Assembly (NCBI GenBank): GCA_016763355.1
Contig: JAESTY010000012.1
Coordinates: 1 to 7,543 of the forward strand
DNA: 7,543 bases
Source of the DNA: Immundisolibacteraceae bacterium
Lineage (GTDB): Bacteria; Pseudomonadota; Gammaproteobacteria; Immundisolibacterales; Immundisolibacteraceae
Direction: 5' to 3'
A model generated the notes under the pieces. The model had not been told where the DNA came from, searched no databases, and saw only the letters and a list, made by a program, of their open reading frames with translations. Of the stretch, positions 1 to 6,814 are shown piece by piece (position 1 is the first letter of the stretch; each line of letters opens with the position of its first letter). The position numbers were made by a program, and so were the translations under genes.

Positions 1-75
1 AAAGCCGATAAGGCGGCTGAACTTGGGCTTGCAGTGATTAATGAAGCGCAGCTAGATCAGCTGATTGAGGGCTAA
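1..75 (+). CDS. ligA: C-terminal end of probable NAD-dependent DNA ligase (partial)
   Basis: The first 24 codons are open and end in TAA at 73-75; the start lies outside the window. The encoded tail contains KADKAAELG, then AVINEAQLDQLI, which resembles the last part of the BRCT domain of bacterial LigA, where a 'GSK..KA..LG..VI.E....LL' pattern closes the protein. LigA seals nicks between Okazaki fragments and in repair, using NAD as the adenylate donor. BRCT domains also occur in other proteins and only the last two dozen residues are visible, so the assignment rests on one short motif. The gene converges on moeA with only 11 bases between the two stop codons. There is no T-tract terminator in that gap. 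Confidence 0.65.
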   Translation, partial: KADKAAELGLAVINEAQLDQLIEG

Positions 76-86
76 TTATCAGTGGT

Positions 87-1361
87 TTACCGATCCGTAA
101 ACGGCTCGATGGTTACCAGGTCGTCTTCTACTGCCCCCGCCGAGTCTGCGCTGAGCACGATATAGCAGTTCGCCAGGCTAATAGAGCTGAGCACGCCGCT
201 GCTTTGGTTGCCGGTAGACGCCACCGTCAAGCTACCATCGCTAGCTTGCACGTAATAACCTCGCTGATACTCGGTGCGGCCAGGCCGTTTGACGATAGCT
301 CGGGTCAGTTTGGCCTTTATTTGTAATGGCTTTACCGGGGCGGCACCTGCGAGCTTATATAGCGCTGGCCGGGTAAACAGATCGAAGGTGACATAGCTGG
401 AAACTGGATTGCCTGGCAGTCCAAAAAACCAGGCCTGGTCAATTTTGCCAAACGCCAGCGGTCGGCCGGGTTTAATGGCGATGCGCCAGAAATCAATTTC
501 GCCCTGCTCATCGAGTACTTCCTTGACGTAATCTGCATCACCCACCGAGACCCCGCCGGAGGTGATAATCACGTCAGCTCCTGAGTGCTGGGCAGAACTT
601 GCCTGTTGAAAGGCCGTGCGTATTAAACCGGGCTGGTCGCCGATCAGGCCTAAATCAATCGGCTCGATAAATGCCAGTTGTAACAGTGCGGTTAATGTGT
701 GGCGGTTGCTGTCATAAATTTGGCCTGGCTGTAGTGGCGTGCCGCCGGCGATCAATTCGTCGCCAGTGCTGAAAAAAGCCGTCCGAATTTTACGAAACAG
801 GGTGACCTCGGTGAGCCCGAGGCTGGCGAGTAAGCCAATATCAGCAGGTTTGAGTAGATGACCGCTAGCGAGCACGGTTTGCCCCAGTTGCAGATCCTCA
901 CCGGCCAGACGAATGTTGTTACCGGTTTTCAGATTTGATGGGAACACCACCCGGTCGTTATTGAGCTCTACCTGCTCCTGCATGACCACCGTGTCTGCAC
1001 CATCTGGCACCACAGCGCCGGTCATAATGCGCACACAACTGCCCATGGGTAACTGCAAACCATAGGGGTGGCCGGCCATGGACCGTCCAGACAGTGGCAG
1101 TCCGGAAGTATTGGCAAGCCTAAAATCGTCGCTACTTAGTGCGTAACCATCCATTGCAGAATTATCATTACCGGGTACCGCGATGGGTGCCAGAACGGGG
1201 GTGGCGATGATGCGACCCAGCGCTTGATCAATCGGTAGGGTTTCGGTTTCGGTAACCGTCTGTAGCGGGTTAAGGATTCTCTGTAGCGCCTCTTCAACAC
1301 TGAGTTGAGTTGGCGAGCTGCAGTCGTCTTTATCTGAGCCTGGGGGCTGGGCAGTGGTCAC
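87..1361 (-). CDS. moeA: Molybdopterin molybdenumtransferase MoeA
   Basis: MoeA inserts molybdate into adenylylated molybdopterin, the last common step of molybdenum cofactor synthesis in the cytoplasm. Numbering from the ATG at 1367, the family signatures appear in order: DNSAMDGYA at 68-76, MTGAVVPDGAD at 115-125, GEDL at 156-159, STGDEL at 200-205, IYDSNR at 217-222, TSGGVSVGDADY at 269-280, KPGRPLAFG at 299-307 and LPGNP at 317-321, followed by the C-terminal beta-barrel domain IV. Length (424-426 residues) is close to the usual 400-420. I prefer the GTG start at 1361: a GGAG lies six bases upstream of it, whereas the same GGAG directly abuts the ATG at 1367, which is too close to work well. 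The gene is divergent from mtnA and convergent with the ligase gene. No other cofactor genes are in view, so it seems to be a stand-alone copy. It is intact. Confidence 0.96.
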   Translation of the reverse strand: MTTAQPPGSDKDDCSSPTQLSVEEALQRILNPLQTVTETETLPIDQALGRIIATPVLAPIAVPGNDNSAMDGYALSSDDFRLANTSGLPLSGRSMAGHPYGLQLPMGSCVRIMTGAVVPDGADTVVMQEQVELNNDRVVFPSNLKTGNNIRLAGEDLQLGQTVLASGHLLKPADIGLLASLGLTEVTLFRKIRTAFFSTGDELIAGGTPLQPGQIYDSNRHTLTALLQLAFIEPIDLGLIGDQPGLIRTAFQQASSAQHSGADVIITSGGVSVGDADYVKEVLDEQGEIDFWRIAIKPGRPLAFGKIDQAWFFGLPGNPVSSYVTFDLFTRPALYKLAGAAPVKPLQIKAKLTRAIVKRPGRTEYQRGYYVQASDGSLTVASTGNQSSGVLSSISLANCYIVLSADSAGAVEDDLVTIEPFTDR

Positions 1362-1367
1362 GAACAT

Positions 1368-1371
1368 CTCC
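1368..1371 (-). promoter_or_regulatory. Ribosome binding site that decides the moeA start
   Basis: On the minus strand GGAG ends directly against the ATG at 1367-1365, with no spacer, and stands six bases from the in-frame GTG at 1361-1359. The second geometry is normal for a Shine-Dalgarno site, so translation probably begins at GTG, two codons after the ATG. Confidence 0.6.
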
Positions 1372-1401
1372 GGCTAGAGTTGGTTAAGTTTGGTCTGATA
1401 G

Positions 1402-1451
1402 AGATTATTTTAGCCTGTTAAGGTGACAAATCGATGCTGGCCGGTTACAGA
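1402..1451. promoter_or_regulatory. Possible overlapping divergent promoters for moeA and mtnA
   Basis: Both genes must start from this short region. On the plus strand GTGACA (1423-1428) stands 17 bases before TACAGA (1446-1451), a weak sigma-70 pair pointing at mtnA. On the minus strand TTGTCA (complement of 1424-1429) stands 16 bases before TAATCT (complement of 1402-1407), pointing at moeA. The two -35 boxes would overlap almost completely. Both -10 boxes match the consensus at only three positions, so this is a candidate only. Confidence 0.3.
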
Positions 1452-1477
1452 ATATGGCTGAAAATCGTTAAATTAAC

Positions 1478-1490
1478 GGAGCGGTACATG
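1478..1490 (+). promoter_or_regulatory. Ribosome binding site that decides the mtnA start
   Basis: GGAG at 1478-1481 stands six bases before ATG at 1488. An in-frame ATG exists 18 codons earlier at 1434, but it has no such site, and the extra residues (including GYRIWLKIVKLTERY) do not match the family N-terminus. Translation most likely starts at 1488. Confidence 0.75.
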
Positions 1491-2594
1491 GAGTTTGAAG
1501 GTGTAAAACTATATCGGCAAGCGGTGGCTTCTGATCCATTAAGGCCGGTGCGTTGGTGCGATGATGGCCTGTTGCTGCTTGACCAGCGAAAACTACCGGC
1601 TGAGGAGGTTTACCTGCATTTTGGCCGGAGTTTAGGTGTGGCCCAAGCAATTACCGCAATGGTGGTTCGTGGTGCACCCGCGATTGGGCTGGCAGCTGCC
1701 TATGGTGCGGTGCTGGCGGCAAATGAGGTCAATGTTGAAGATTCAGGGCAATGGTTAAGCAAATTTAAACGGCTGTTGCAGCCGCTGGCTAACAGCCGGC
1801 GAACCGCTGTTAATTTGCGTTGGGCTCTAGGCCAAATGACAGCAGTTGCAGAAACGTTTGCGGATCATCAACAGCAGGGAGCTGACCAGCAGAGTTCTGC
1901 TGAGTTGGCCGCTTTACTCCTACGGGCCGCGGATCAGCTGCTAGAAGATGATTTGCGCCAGGGGGCGCAGATGGCTGAATTGGGTGCCGGGTGGATTAGT
2001 CCCGGATCCAGGGTGATGACCCACTGTAACGCTGGAGGCCTGGCAACCGGTGGTGTGGGCACTGCGCTAGGTGTTATCAATGCGGCCTGGAAACAGGGCA
2101 ATATCGAGCGGGTTTATGCCAGTGAAACCCGCCCCTGGTTTCAGGGTGCTCGGTTAACCGCGTGGGAGTTGCAGCGCCAGGGGGTTGATACCTGTTTGCT
2201 GGTTGAAGGCGCTGTCGCCGCGTTAATGAGAGAAGCGTCGATAGATTAGCTGATTGTGGGTGCAGACCGGATCACAGCTAACGGCGATGTTGCTAATAAA
2301 ATTGGCACTTATGGCGCTGCTTTGCTGGCTCGCGCTCATGGGGTAAAGGTGATGGTGGTTGCGCCTGAGTCCACTTTCGATTTGACCATAGCCGATGGTG
2401 ATGACATTGAAATTGAGCAGCGCAGTGGCGATGAAGTAACGGATGTGGGTGCGGTTCGTGTTGCAGTAGAAGGAGTGCCGGCCTGGAATCCAGTTTTTGA
2501 TGTGACCCCGGCAAAACTGATTGACCTGATTGTCACCGATAAAGGCGTGCTGGAACCGCCATTTGATGCGGCTATTCAGCGCTGGTTGAAGTGA
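1488..2594 (+). pseudogene. mtnA: Methylthioribose-1-phosphate isomerase with in-frame TAG
   Basis: MtnA converts 5-methylthioribose-1-phosphate to methylthioribulose-1-phosphate in methionine salvage. The protein would have 368 positions, close to the roughly 350-360 of the family. From the ATG at 1488, the substrate-loop motif VVRGAPAIG is at 59-67, the catalytic Cys of THCNAGG is Cys180 and ETRPWFQGARLTAWE follows. Codon 254 (2247-2249) is TAG. The frame then continues unchanged with LIVGADR (catalytic Asp260), the NGDVANKIGT motif at 265-274 (Asn270-Lys271) and NPVFDVTP, ending in TGA at 2592-2594. No frame change is needed, so a single substitution explains the break; CAG, TGG and TTG are all one base away, and some homologues I recall have Trp at this place. 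The truncated 253-residue product would lack Asp260 and the Asn-Lys pair and should be inactive. A GTG at 2256 has no ribosome binding site, so an independent second gene is unlikely. A sequencing error, true pseudogene or readthrough are all possible. Confidence 0.9.
2247..2249 (+). other. In-frame TAG interrupting mtnA
   Basis: TAG sits between ATAGAT and CTGATT, five codons before the GADR aspartate. No recognised gene in this window ends in TAG (ligA, moeA, gyrA and serC end in TAA, mtnA in TGA). That is compatible with suppression or reassignment but far too few genes to argue for it. Confidence 0.9.
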
Positions 2595-2600
2595 TTTCGA

Positions 2601-2618
2601 TAGCCTTACTTCAGGCTA
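2601..2618 (+). terminator. Weak hairpin after mtnA, possible terminator
   Basis: TAGCCT (2601-2606) pairs with AGGCTA (2613-2618) around the six-base loop TACTTC, seven bases after the mtnA stop. It is not followed directly by a T-run; the nearest T-rich stretches are at about 2630-2636 and 2642-2646. It is therefore a poor intrinsic terminator and may only stabilise the mRNA end. Confidence 0.3.
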
Positions 2619-2670
2619 GTTATCAGCGCTTGTTTTAGCTGTTTTTGAAGGCCAGAAATGACCCTCGGCG

Positions 2671-2679
2671 TGCTACAAT
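2671..2679 (+). promoter_or_regulatory. Probable gyrA promoter (extended -10)
   Basis: TGCTACAAT combines a TG extension with TACAAT, five of six matches to the sigma-70 -10 consensus. No recognisable -35 lies 16-18 bases upstream; the TTGAAG at 2645-2650 is 23 bases away, too far. Transcription would start near 2686-2689. Gyrase promoters are often supercoiling-sensitive, but nothing here proves that. Confidence 0.55.
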
Positions 2680-2761
2680 TCCGGCCTTACTTTGGGAGAG
2701 GTTTAGCAGTTAATTTTTAGCTAATTTATCGCCTGTTTTCTTTGTGAATTTTGGGCTTTTA

Positions 2762-2860
2762 ATGCTGCTTTTGTTAACTATGTTGTCGGTTATAAGCTGT
2801 TGTTCGACATCTGCCCACTGGTTCCTAGATCGACCTGCTATCGATCGGTTTCTCCCCTGA
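2762..2860 (+). other. Short ORF in the gyrA leader (doubtful)
   Basis: ATG at 2762 opens 32 codons ending in TGA at 2858-2860. The product begins MLLLLTMLSVISCCS, a hydrophobic run followed by cysteines that looks superficially like a lipoprotein signal. There is no convincing ribosome binding site (the nearest G-run is GGG in TTTTGGGC) and no similarity that I recognise. It lies wholly between the proposed promoter and gyrA, so it could be a leader peptide, but a chance ORF is more likely. Confidence 0.15.
2828..2846. repeat. Perfect inverted repeat in the gyrA leader
   Basis: GATCGA (2828-2833) and TCGATC (2841-2846) form a perfect six-base stem around the loop CCTGCTA, about 86 bases before gyrA. 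It could be an mRNA hairpin or a protein site. No T-run follows, so it is not a terminator. Confidence 0.4.
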
Positions 2861-2931
2861 GTATTTCTGCTGCTACTGGCTAGTGGTTCCAAAATAATCC
2901 TTCGAATATCAAAGAGTCCGGGAAAACACGA

Positions 2932-5610
2932 ATGCCCTATTTTGCCAAGGAAGTGATTTCAGCCAATATTGAGGATGAACTGAAAGGTTCATACCTGGAT
3001 TACGCCATGCGCGTAATTGTTGGACGGGCACTGCCCGATGTCAGGGATGGTCTTAAACCGGTGCATCGTCGTGTGTTGTTTGCGATGAACCGGATGGGTA
3101 ATGACTGGAACAAGGCTTATAAAAAATCAGCCCGTGTGGTCGGTGATGTGATTGGTAAATACCATCCACATGGTGATTCGGCTGTTTACGACACCATTGT
3201 GCGGATGGCCCAGGATTTCTCGCTGCGCTATATGCTGGTCGATGGCCAGGGTAATTTTGGTTCGGTAGGTGGTGACTCCGCCGCTGCCATGCGTTACACG
3301 GAAATTCGACTGACCCGGATCGCCCATGACGTGATGGCCGACCTGGATAAAGAAACCGTCGACTTTGTGCCTAACTATGATGGCAGCGAGCACGAACCGA
3401 AGGTAATGCCGTCGCGGTTGCCGAACCTGCTGGTCAATGGCTCAACCGGTATTGCGGTGGGTATGGCGACCAATATGGCGCCGCACAATATTAATGAAAC
3501 CATCAACGCCACCATCGCTTTCATCGACGACCCAAAAATCACCTTAACTGGGTTGATGGAACACTTGCCGGGTCCGGATTTTCCGACTGGCGGCACCATT
3601 AATGGCGCCGAAGGAATTCGTGAGGCTTATGCTACCGGACGCGGCAAAATCTATGTTCGTGCCAAGGCTGATGTGGTCGATGATGGTTCAACCATCATCA
3701 TTCATGAGCTGCCTTATCAGGTTAATAAGGCGATGTTGCTGGAAAAAATAGCCGACCTGGTGAAAGAGAAAAAAATCGAGGGTATCCGAGAAATCCGTGA
3801 TGAGTCCGATAAGGATGGCATGCGTGCGGTGATTGAATTGCGTCGTGGTGAAGTCGGTGAGGTGGTGCTTAATAACCTCTATCGCCAGACTCAGATGCAG
3901 GCGGTGTTCGGTATCAACATGGTAGCGTTAGTTGATGGCCAGCCTGAGCTGTTGACCCTGCCCCGAATTCTCGAAGAGTTTGTTCGTCACCGCCGTGAAG
4001 TGGTGAGTCGGCGCACCATGTTTGAACTGCGTAAAGCTCGTGAGCGGGCTCATCTGCTGGAAGGTTTGGCGGTGGCGCTGGCCAATATTGACCCAGTGAT
4101 CGCGCTGATTCGCAATTCCAAAAGCAGTGAAGAGGCTAAAACCCGGTTGTTCCAACAATCCTGGGCACCCGGGATCGTGGCCGATTTGCTTGAGCGGGTT
4201 GATGAAGACGCGGGTATCGGTGAATCCGAAGGTGAGCAATATGGCATCAAAGAGGATGGTTACCGGCTTTCACCCCGGCAGGCGCAGGGTATTCTTGATA
4301 TGCGCCTGCACCGCCTTACCGGATTAGAGCAGGACAAAATCCGTGAGGAATATGTTGAGCTGTTAGAGCGGATCAGTGACTGCCTGGATATATTGGGTAG
4401 TGACATTCGGTTGTTGTCGGTGATTCGAGATGAACTAGTAGCGATTCGCGACCAATATGGTGATGCTCGGCGTACGGTGATCCGTGAGCAGAAGCTCAAT
4501 ATGAGCTACGAGGATATGATCGCCGAAGAAGATGTGGTGGTAACGGTCTCTCGTGAGGGCTATATCAAGTCCCAACCGGTGGAAGAGTATCGGACCCAGC
4601 GGCGTGGTGGGCGCGGTCGTTCGGCGACTAAGGTTAAAGACGAAGATGTGGTCGATCAGATGTTTGTCGCCAGCACCCACGACACGGTGTTGAGTTTCTC
4701 AAACGCTGGTAAAGCCTATTGGTGCAAAGTCTACGAGTTGCCCAAATCAGGCCATGGCGGCCGTGGTCGACCCATGGTGAATCTGCTATCGCTGGATGAA
4801 GGTGAGCGCATTAGTGCTGCGTTACCGTTACGCGGCTATGATGAAGATAAGTTCCTGTTTTTTGCCACCGAACAGGGTGTGGTTAAAAAGACCGCGCTAA
4901 CCAATTTCTCTCGGCCACGCAGTAACGGCATTATTGCGGTCGATCTGCGCGAAGGTGATCACCTGATTGGCGTGGATATCACCAGCGGTGAAGATGATGT
5001 GATGCTGTTTACCGATGCCGGTAAAGTGCTGAAGTTTTCAGAAAAAGCCGTGCGATCCATGGGTAGAACTGCCCGCGGGGTTAAGGGCATAACCCTGAAA
5101 CCAGGGCAAAAGGTCATCAGTCAGATTATTGCCGGAACTGGCACTATCCTGACGGCCACTGAAAACGGCTTTGGTAAGCGTACCGCGGTTGATGATTACC
5201 CCGGTTACGGCCGTGGCGGCCAGGGTGTTATTACGATTCAAACTTCAGAACGTAACGGCGCGGTAGTGGCGGCTTTACCGGTCAAAGAAGAAGATGAGGT
5301 GATGTTAATCACCGACGCAGGCACCCTGATCCGAACGCCGGTCGCTACTATTTCTGTGTTGGGTCGTAATACTCAGGGAGTGACCTTGATTGGCCTCGGT
5401 AAGGAAGAATTGCTGGTCGGTATGGCCTTGGTAGAAGCTGGTGAAATGGATGATGATTCACAGGACGTTGAAAACGAGGCGTCCGAGAATGAGTCTGGAG
5501 ATGGATCTGGTGATGGATCTGTAGATGGATCCGGCAATGAATCTGGTTCGACCGATGAATCGAGTGGACTAGACTCTTCAGTGGACCAGCCGGATGAAGA
5601 CGGCGAATAA
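2932..5610 (+). CDS. gyrA: DNA gyrase subunit A
   Basis: GyrA is the breakage-reunion subunit of the A2B2 gyrase that introduces negative supercoils using ATP hydrolysed by GyrB. The 892-residue product is slightly longer than E. coli GyrA (875). The N-terminal winged-helix and tower region is colinear with E. coli; the catalytic Tyr122 lies in AAMRYTEIRL. The quinolone-resistance region has HPHGDSAVYD with Ser83 and Asp87, the usual sensitive residues. The C-terminal DNA-wrapping beta-pinwheel carries the GyrA box QRRGGRG at 556-562 and blade repeats such as GVKGI and GGQGVI. The protein ends in a 56-residue acidic tail (837-892; 21 Asp/Glu and no Lys, Arg or His) with a short tandem repeat. 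One oddity is Gly at 113 (GSVGGDSAAAM), where E. coli and Pseudomonas have Asp. The ATG at 2932 is supported by GGGA eight bases upstream and by the N-terminal alignment. The gene is intact. serC follows after 60 bases on the same strand. Confidence 0.98.
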   Translation: MPYFAKEVISANIEDELKGSYLDYAMRVIVGRALPDVRDGLKPVHRRVLFAMNRMGNDWNKAYKKSARVVGDVIGKYHPHGDSAVYDTIVRMAQDFSLRYMLVDGQGNFGSVGGDSAAAMRYTEIRLTRIAHDVMADLDKETVDFVPNYDGSEHEPKVMPSRLPNLLVNGSTGIAVGMATNMAPHNINETINATIAFIDDPKITLTGLMEHLPGPDFPTGGTINGAEGIREAYATGRGKIYVRAKADVVDDGSTIIIHELPYQVNKAMLLEKIADLVKEKKIEGIREIRDESDKDGMRAVIELRRGEVGEVVLNNLYRQTQMQAVFGINMVALVDGQPELLTLPRILEEFVRHRREVVSRRTMFELRKARERAHLLEGLAVALANIDPVIALIRNSKSSEEAKTRLFQQSWAPGIVADLLERVDEDAGIGESEGEQYGIKEDGYRLSPRQAQGILDMRLHRLTGLEQDKIREEYVELLERISDCLDILGSDIRLLSVIRDELVAIRDQYGDARRTVIREQKLNMSYEDMIAEEDVVVTVSREGYIKSQPVEEYRTQRRGGRGRSATKVKDEDVVDQMFVASTHDTVLSFSNAGKAYWCKVYELPKSGHGGRGRPMVNLLSLDEGERISAALPLRGYDEDKFLFFATEQGVVKKTALTNFSRPRSNGIIAVDLREGDHLIGVDITSGEDDVMLFTDAGKVLKFSEKAVRSMGRTARGVKGITLKPGQKVISQIIAGTGTILTATENGFGKRTAVDDYPGYGRGGQGVITIQTSERNGAVVAALPVKEEDEVMLITDAGTLIRTPVATISVLGRNTQGVTLIGLGKEELLVGMALVEAGEMDDDSQDVENEASENESGDGSGDGSVDGSGNESGSTDESSGLDSSVDQPDEDGE
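5494..5541 (+). repeat. 12-base tandem repeat in the gyrA tail
   Basis: Four in-frame 12-base units begin at 5494, 5506, 5518 and 5530 and encode SGDG, SGDG, SVDG and SGNE (residues 855-870). The first three share the octamer GATGGATC at exact 12-base spacing; the fourth has decayed. A multiple of three keeps the frame, so unit number can vary by slippage without breaking GyrA. Confidence 0.8.
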
Positions 5611-5670
5611 ATAATTGGATGTTAGAACGGGAGGGGTGTTGGTTTTTTTTAGGTTGATGGAGTTGTAGTT

Positions 5671-6752
5671 ATGTCACGAGTTTTTAATTTTAGTGCTGGT
5701 CCCGCGGCATTACCCCAGTCTGTGCTTGAGCAAGTCCGTGATGAGATGCTTGATTGGCACGGTGAAGGCATGTCAGTGATGGAAATGAGCCATCGCGGCA
5801 AAGCTTTCGTTTCCATATTGGAGCAGACAGAGGCGGACCTGCGTGAACTGCTAGCGATTCCGAGCAATTACAAAGTTTTATTTCTTCAGGGTGGTGCCAG
5901 TGCTCAGTTCAGTATGGTGCCGATGAACCTGCTCCGGGATAAAACCAGTGCCGATTACATTAATACCGGTAGCTGGTCTAAAAAAGCCATTGCTGAAGCT
6001 AAAAAATTCTGTGAAGTCAAAGATGCCGGCAGCAGCGCGGATATGAATTTCAGCCGCGTGCCTACTCAACAAGAATTGCAGCTTGATCCTCAAGCCGCTT
6101 ATCTGCATTACACCAGCAATAACACTATTTTTGGTACCGAGTTCCATTATTTACCCGAATCTGGTGATGTGCCATTAGTTTGCGATGCTTCCAGTAATAT
6201 CCTTTCTCGATCGATTGATGTCTCCAAATATGGCCTGATTTACGCGGGTGCACAAAAAATATTGGCCCCGCCGGGGTCACTATTGTTATTGTCCGTGAAG
6301 ACCTGATCGGTACAGTATTACCGGGCACGCCGACCATGTTTGACTATCAGCCCCATGCGGATAATGATTCCTGTTACAACACGCCGCCAACTTTTGGTAT
6401 TTATGTGGCAGGACTGGTTTTCGGCAAGCTAATATCTGAAGGTGGATTGGCTGCAGTGGAGGCACGTAATATTCGTCAATCAGAGCTGCTTTATAAGGCC
6501 ATCGATGACAATGGTTTTTATAATTGTCCAACAGAGTTGGCGAGTCGATCACGGATGAACGTGCCCTTCACATTGGCCGATGCTGATCTAGATGGACTGT
6601 TTTTGCAGGAAGCTGCAGCCGCAGGTCTGGTCACTCTTAAAGGTCATCGTTCTGTTGGTGGTATGAGGGCAAGTATTTATAATGCGATGCCGGACGAGGG
6701 TATTGCGGCGCTGGTCAGTTTTATGGCTGATTTTTCTAGTCGCCATGGATAA
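5671..6752 (+). pseudogene. serC: Phosphoserine aminotransferase with a one-base frameshift
   Basis: SerC is the PLP-dependent enzyme that makes phosphoserine from 3-phosphohydroxypyruvate and glutamate, and also acts in pyridoxal-phosphate synthesis. The start at 5671 has GGAG eight bases upstream. The N-terminal frame gives FNFSAGPAALP, MSHRGKAF, FLQGGASAQF, NTGSWSKKA, HYTSNNTIFGTEF and GLIYAGAQK. At the A-tract 6254-6259 the frame is lost and reaches TGA at 6304-6306. Read in the -1 frame it continues NIGPAGVTIVIVREDLIG, then GTPTMFDY, YNTPPTFGIYV, MNVPF and GHRSVGGMRASIYNAMP to TAA at 6750-6752. One extra A restores a 360-residue protein, the normal family length. The affected codon is Lys196, equivalent to the PLP-binding Lys198 of E. 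coli, so the truncated product lacks everything after the cofactor lysine. A homopolymer sequencing error is the first suspicion; a recent mutation or slippage rescue are alternatives. The lesion has no companion mutations, so it is not old. Confidence 0.92.
6254..6259 (+). other. A6 tract carrying the serC frameshift
   Basis: The 0 frame reads CAA AAA ATA TTG; the family motif QKNIG needs CAA AAA AAT ATT GGC, that is seven A residues instead of six. A one-base loss here accounts fully for the split reading frame. Confidence 0.9.
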
Positions 6753-6802
6753 AACAAAAAATAATTAGCCGTTGGAGTGAGTTTTGACAAAGGTGTTGCC
6801 GT

Positions 6803-6814
6803 GGAGAGCAGTTG
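6803..6814 (+). promoter_or_regulatory. Ribosome binding site that decides a TTG start
   Basis: GGAG at 6803-6806 stands five bases before TTG at 6812. The reading frame is open back only to 6788, and its first ATG (6893) would cut off a family-like first beta strand, so TTG is the best start. Confidence 0.6.

Larger units (their letters stand above)
2595..2931. other. Intergenic region and long leader between mtnA and gyrA
   Basis: This stretch of 337 bases holds no conserved gene. It contains a weak hairpin just after mtnA, an extended -10 promoter at 2671-2679, an AT-rich tract around 2708-2772, a 32-codon ORF without a ribosome binding site (2762-2860) and a perfect 6-base inverted repeat at 2828-2846. 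The gyrA ribosome binding site is probably GGGA at 2920-2923, eight bases before the ATG. If the promoter is correct, the gyrA mRNA leader is about 245 bases, longer than translation alone needs. Confidence 0.8.

Noticed and set aside
85..102. GTTTAC/GTAAAC inverted repeat at the moeA stop as a bidirectional terminator
   Set aside because: The six-base stem is mostly AT, overlaps the last moeA codons and has no T-run on either side.
1434..1487. mtnA starting at the upstream ATG (1434)
   Set aside because: No ribosome binding site precedes it, and the extra 18 residues do not resemble the family; the ATG at 1488 has GGAG at six bases.
2256..2594. A separate 112-codon gene with GTG start downstream of the TAG
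   Set aside because: It is the same frame as the upstream ORF, encodes the missing C-terminal third of MtnA and has no ribosome binding site of its own.
2710..2892. Minus-strand ORF of 60 codons in the gyrA leader
   Set aside because: It has low-complexity content, no recognisable family and would run opposite to the gyrA promoter.
5643..5650. T8 run between gyrA and serC as an intrinsic terminator
   Set aside because: No stem of more than about three base pairs precedes it, so it is only a T-tract; serC transcription from gyrA remains possible.
6336..6752. A separate gene of 138 codons after serC
   Set aside because: It is the C-terminal third of SerC in the -1 frame, and family sequence is already present in that frame from 6259 onward, well before the ATG.
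6784..6789. Perfect TTGACA as a -35 box for the gene after serC
   Set aside because: No -10-like hexamer occurs 16-18 bases downstream.
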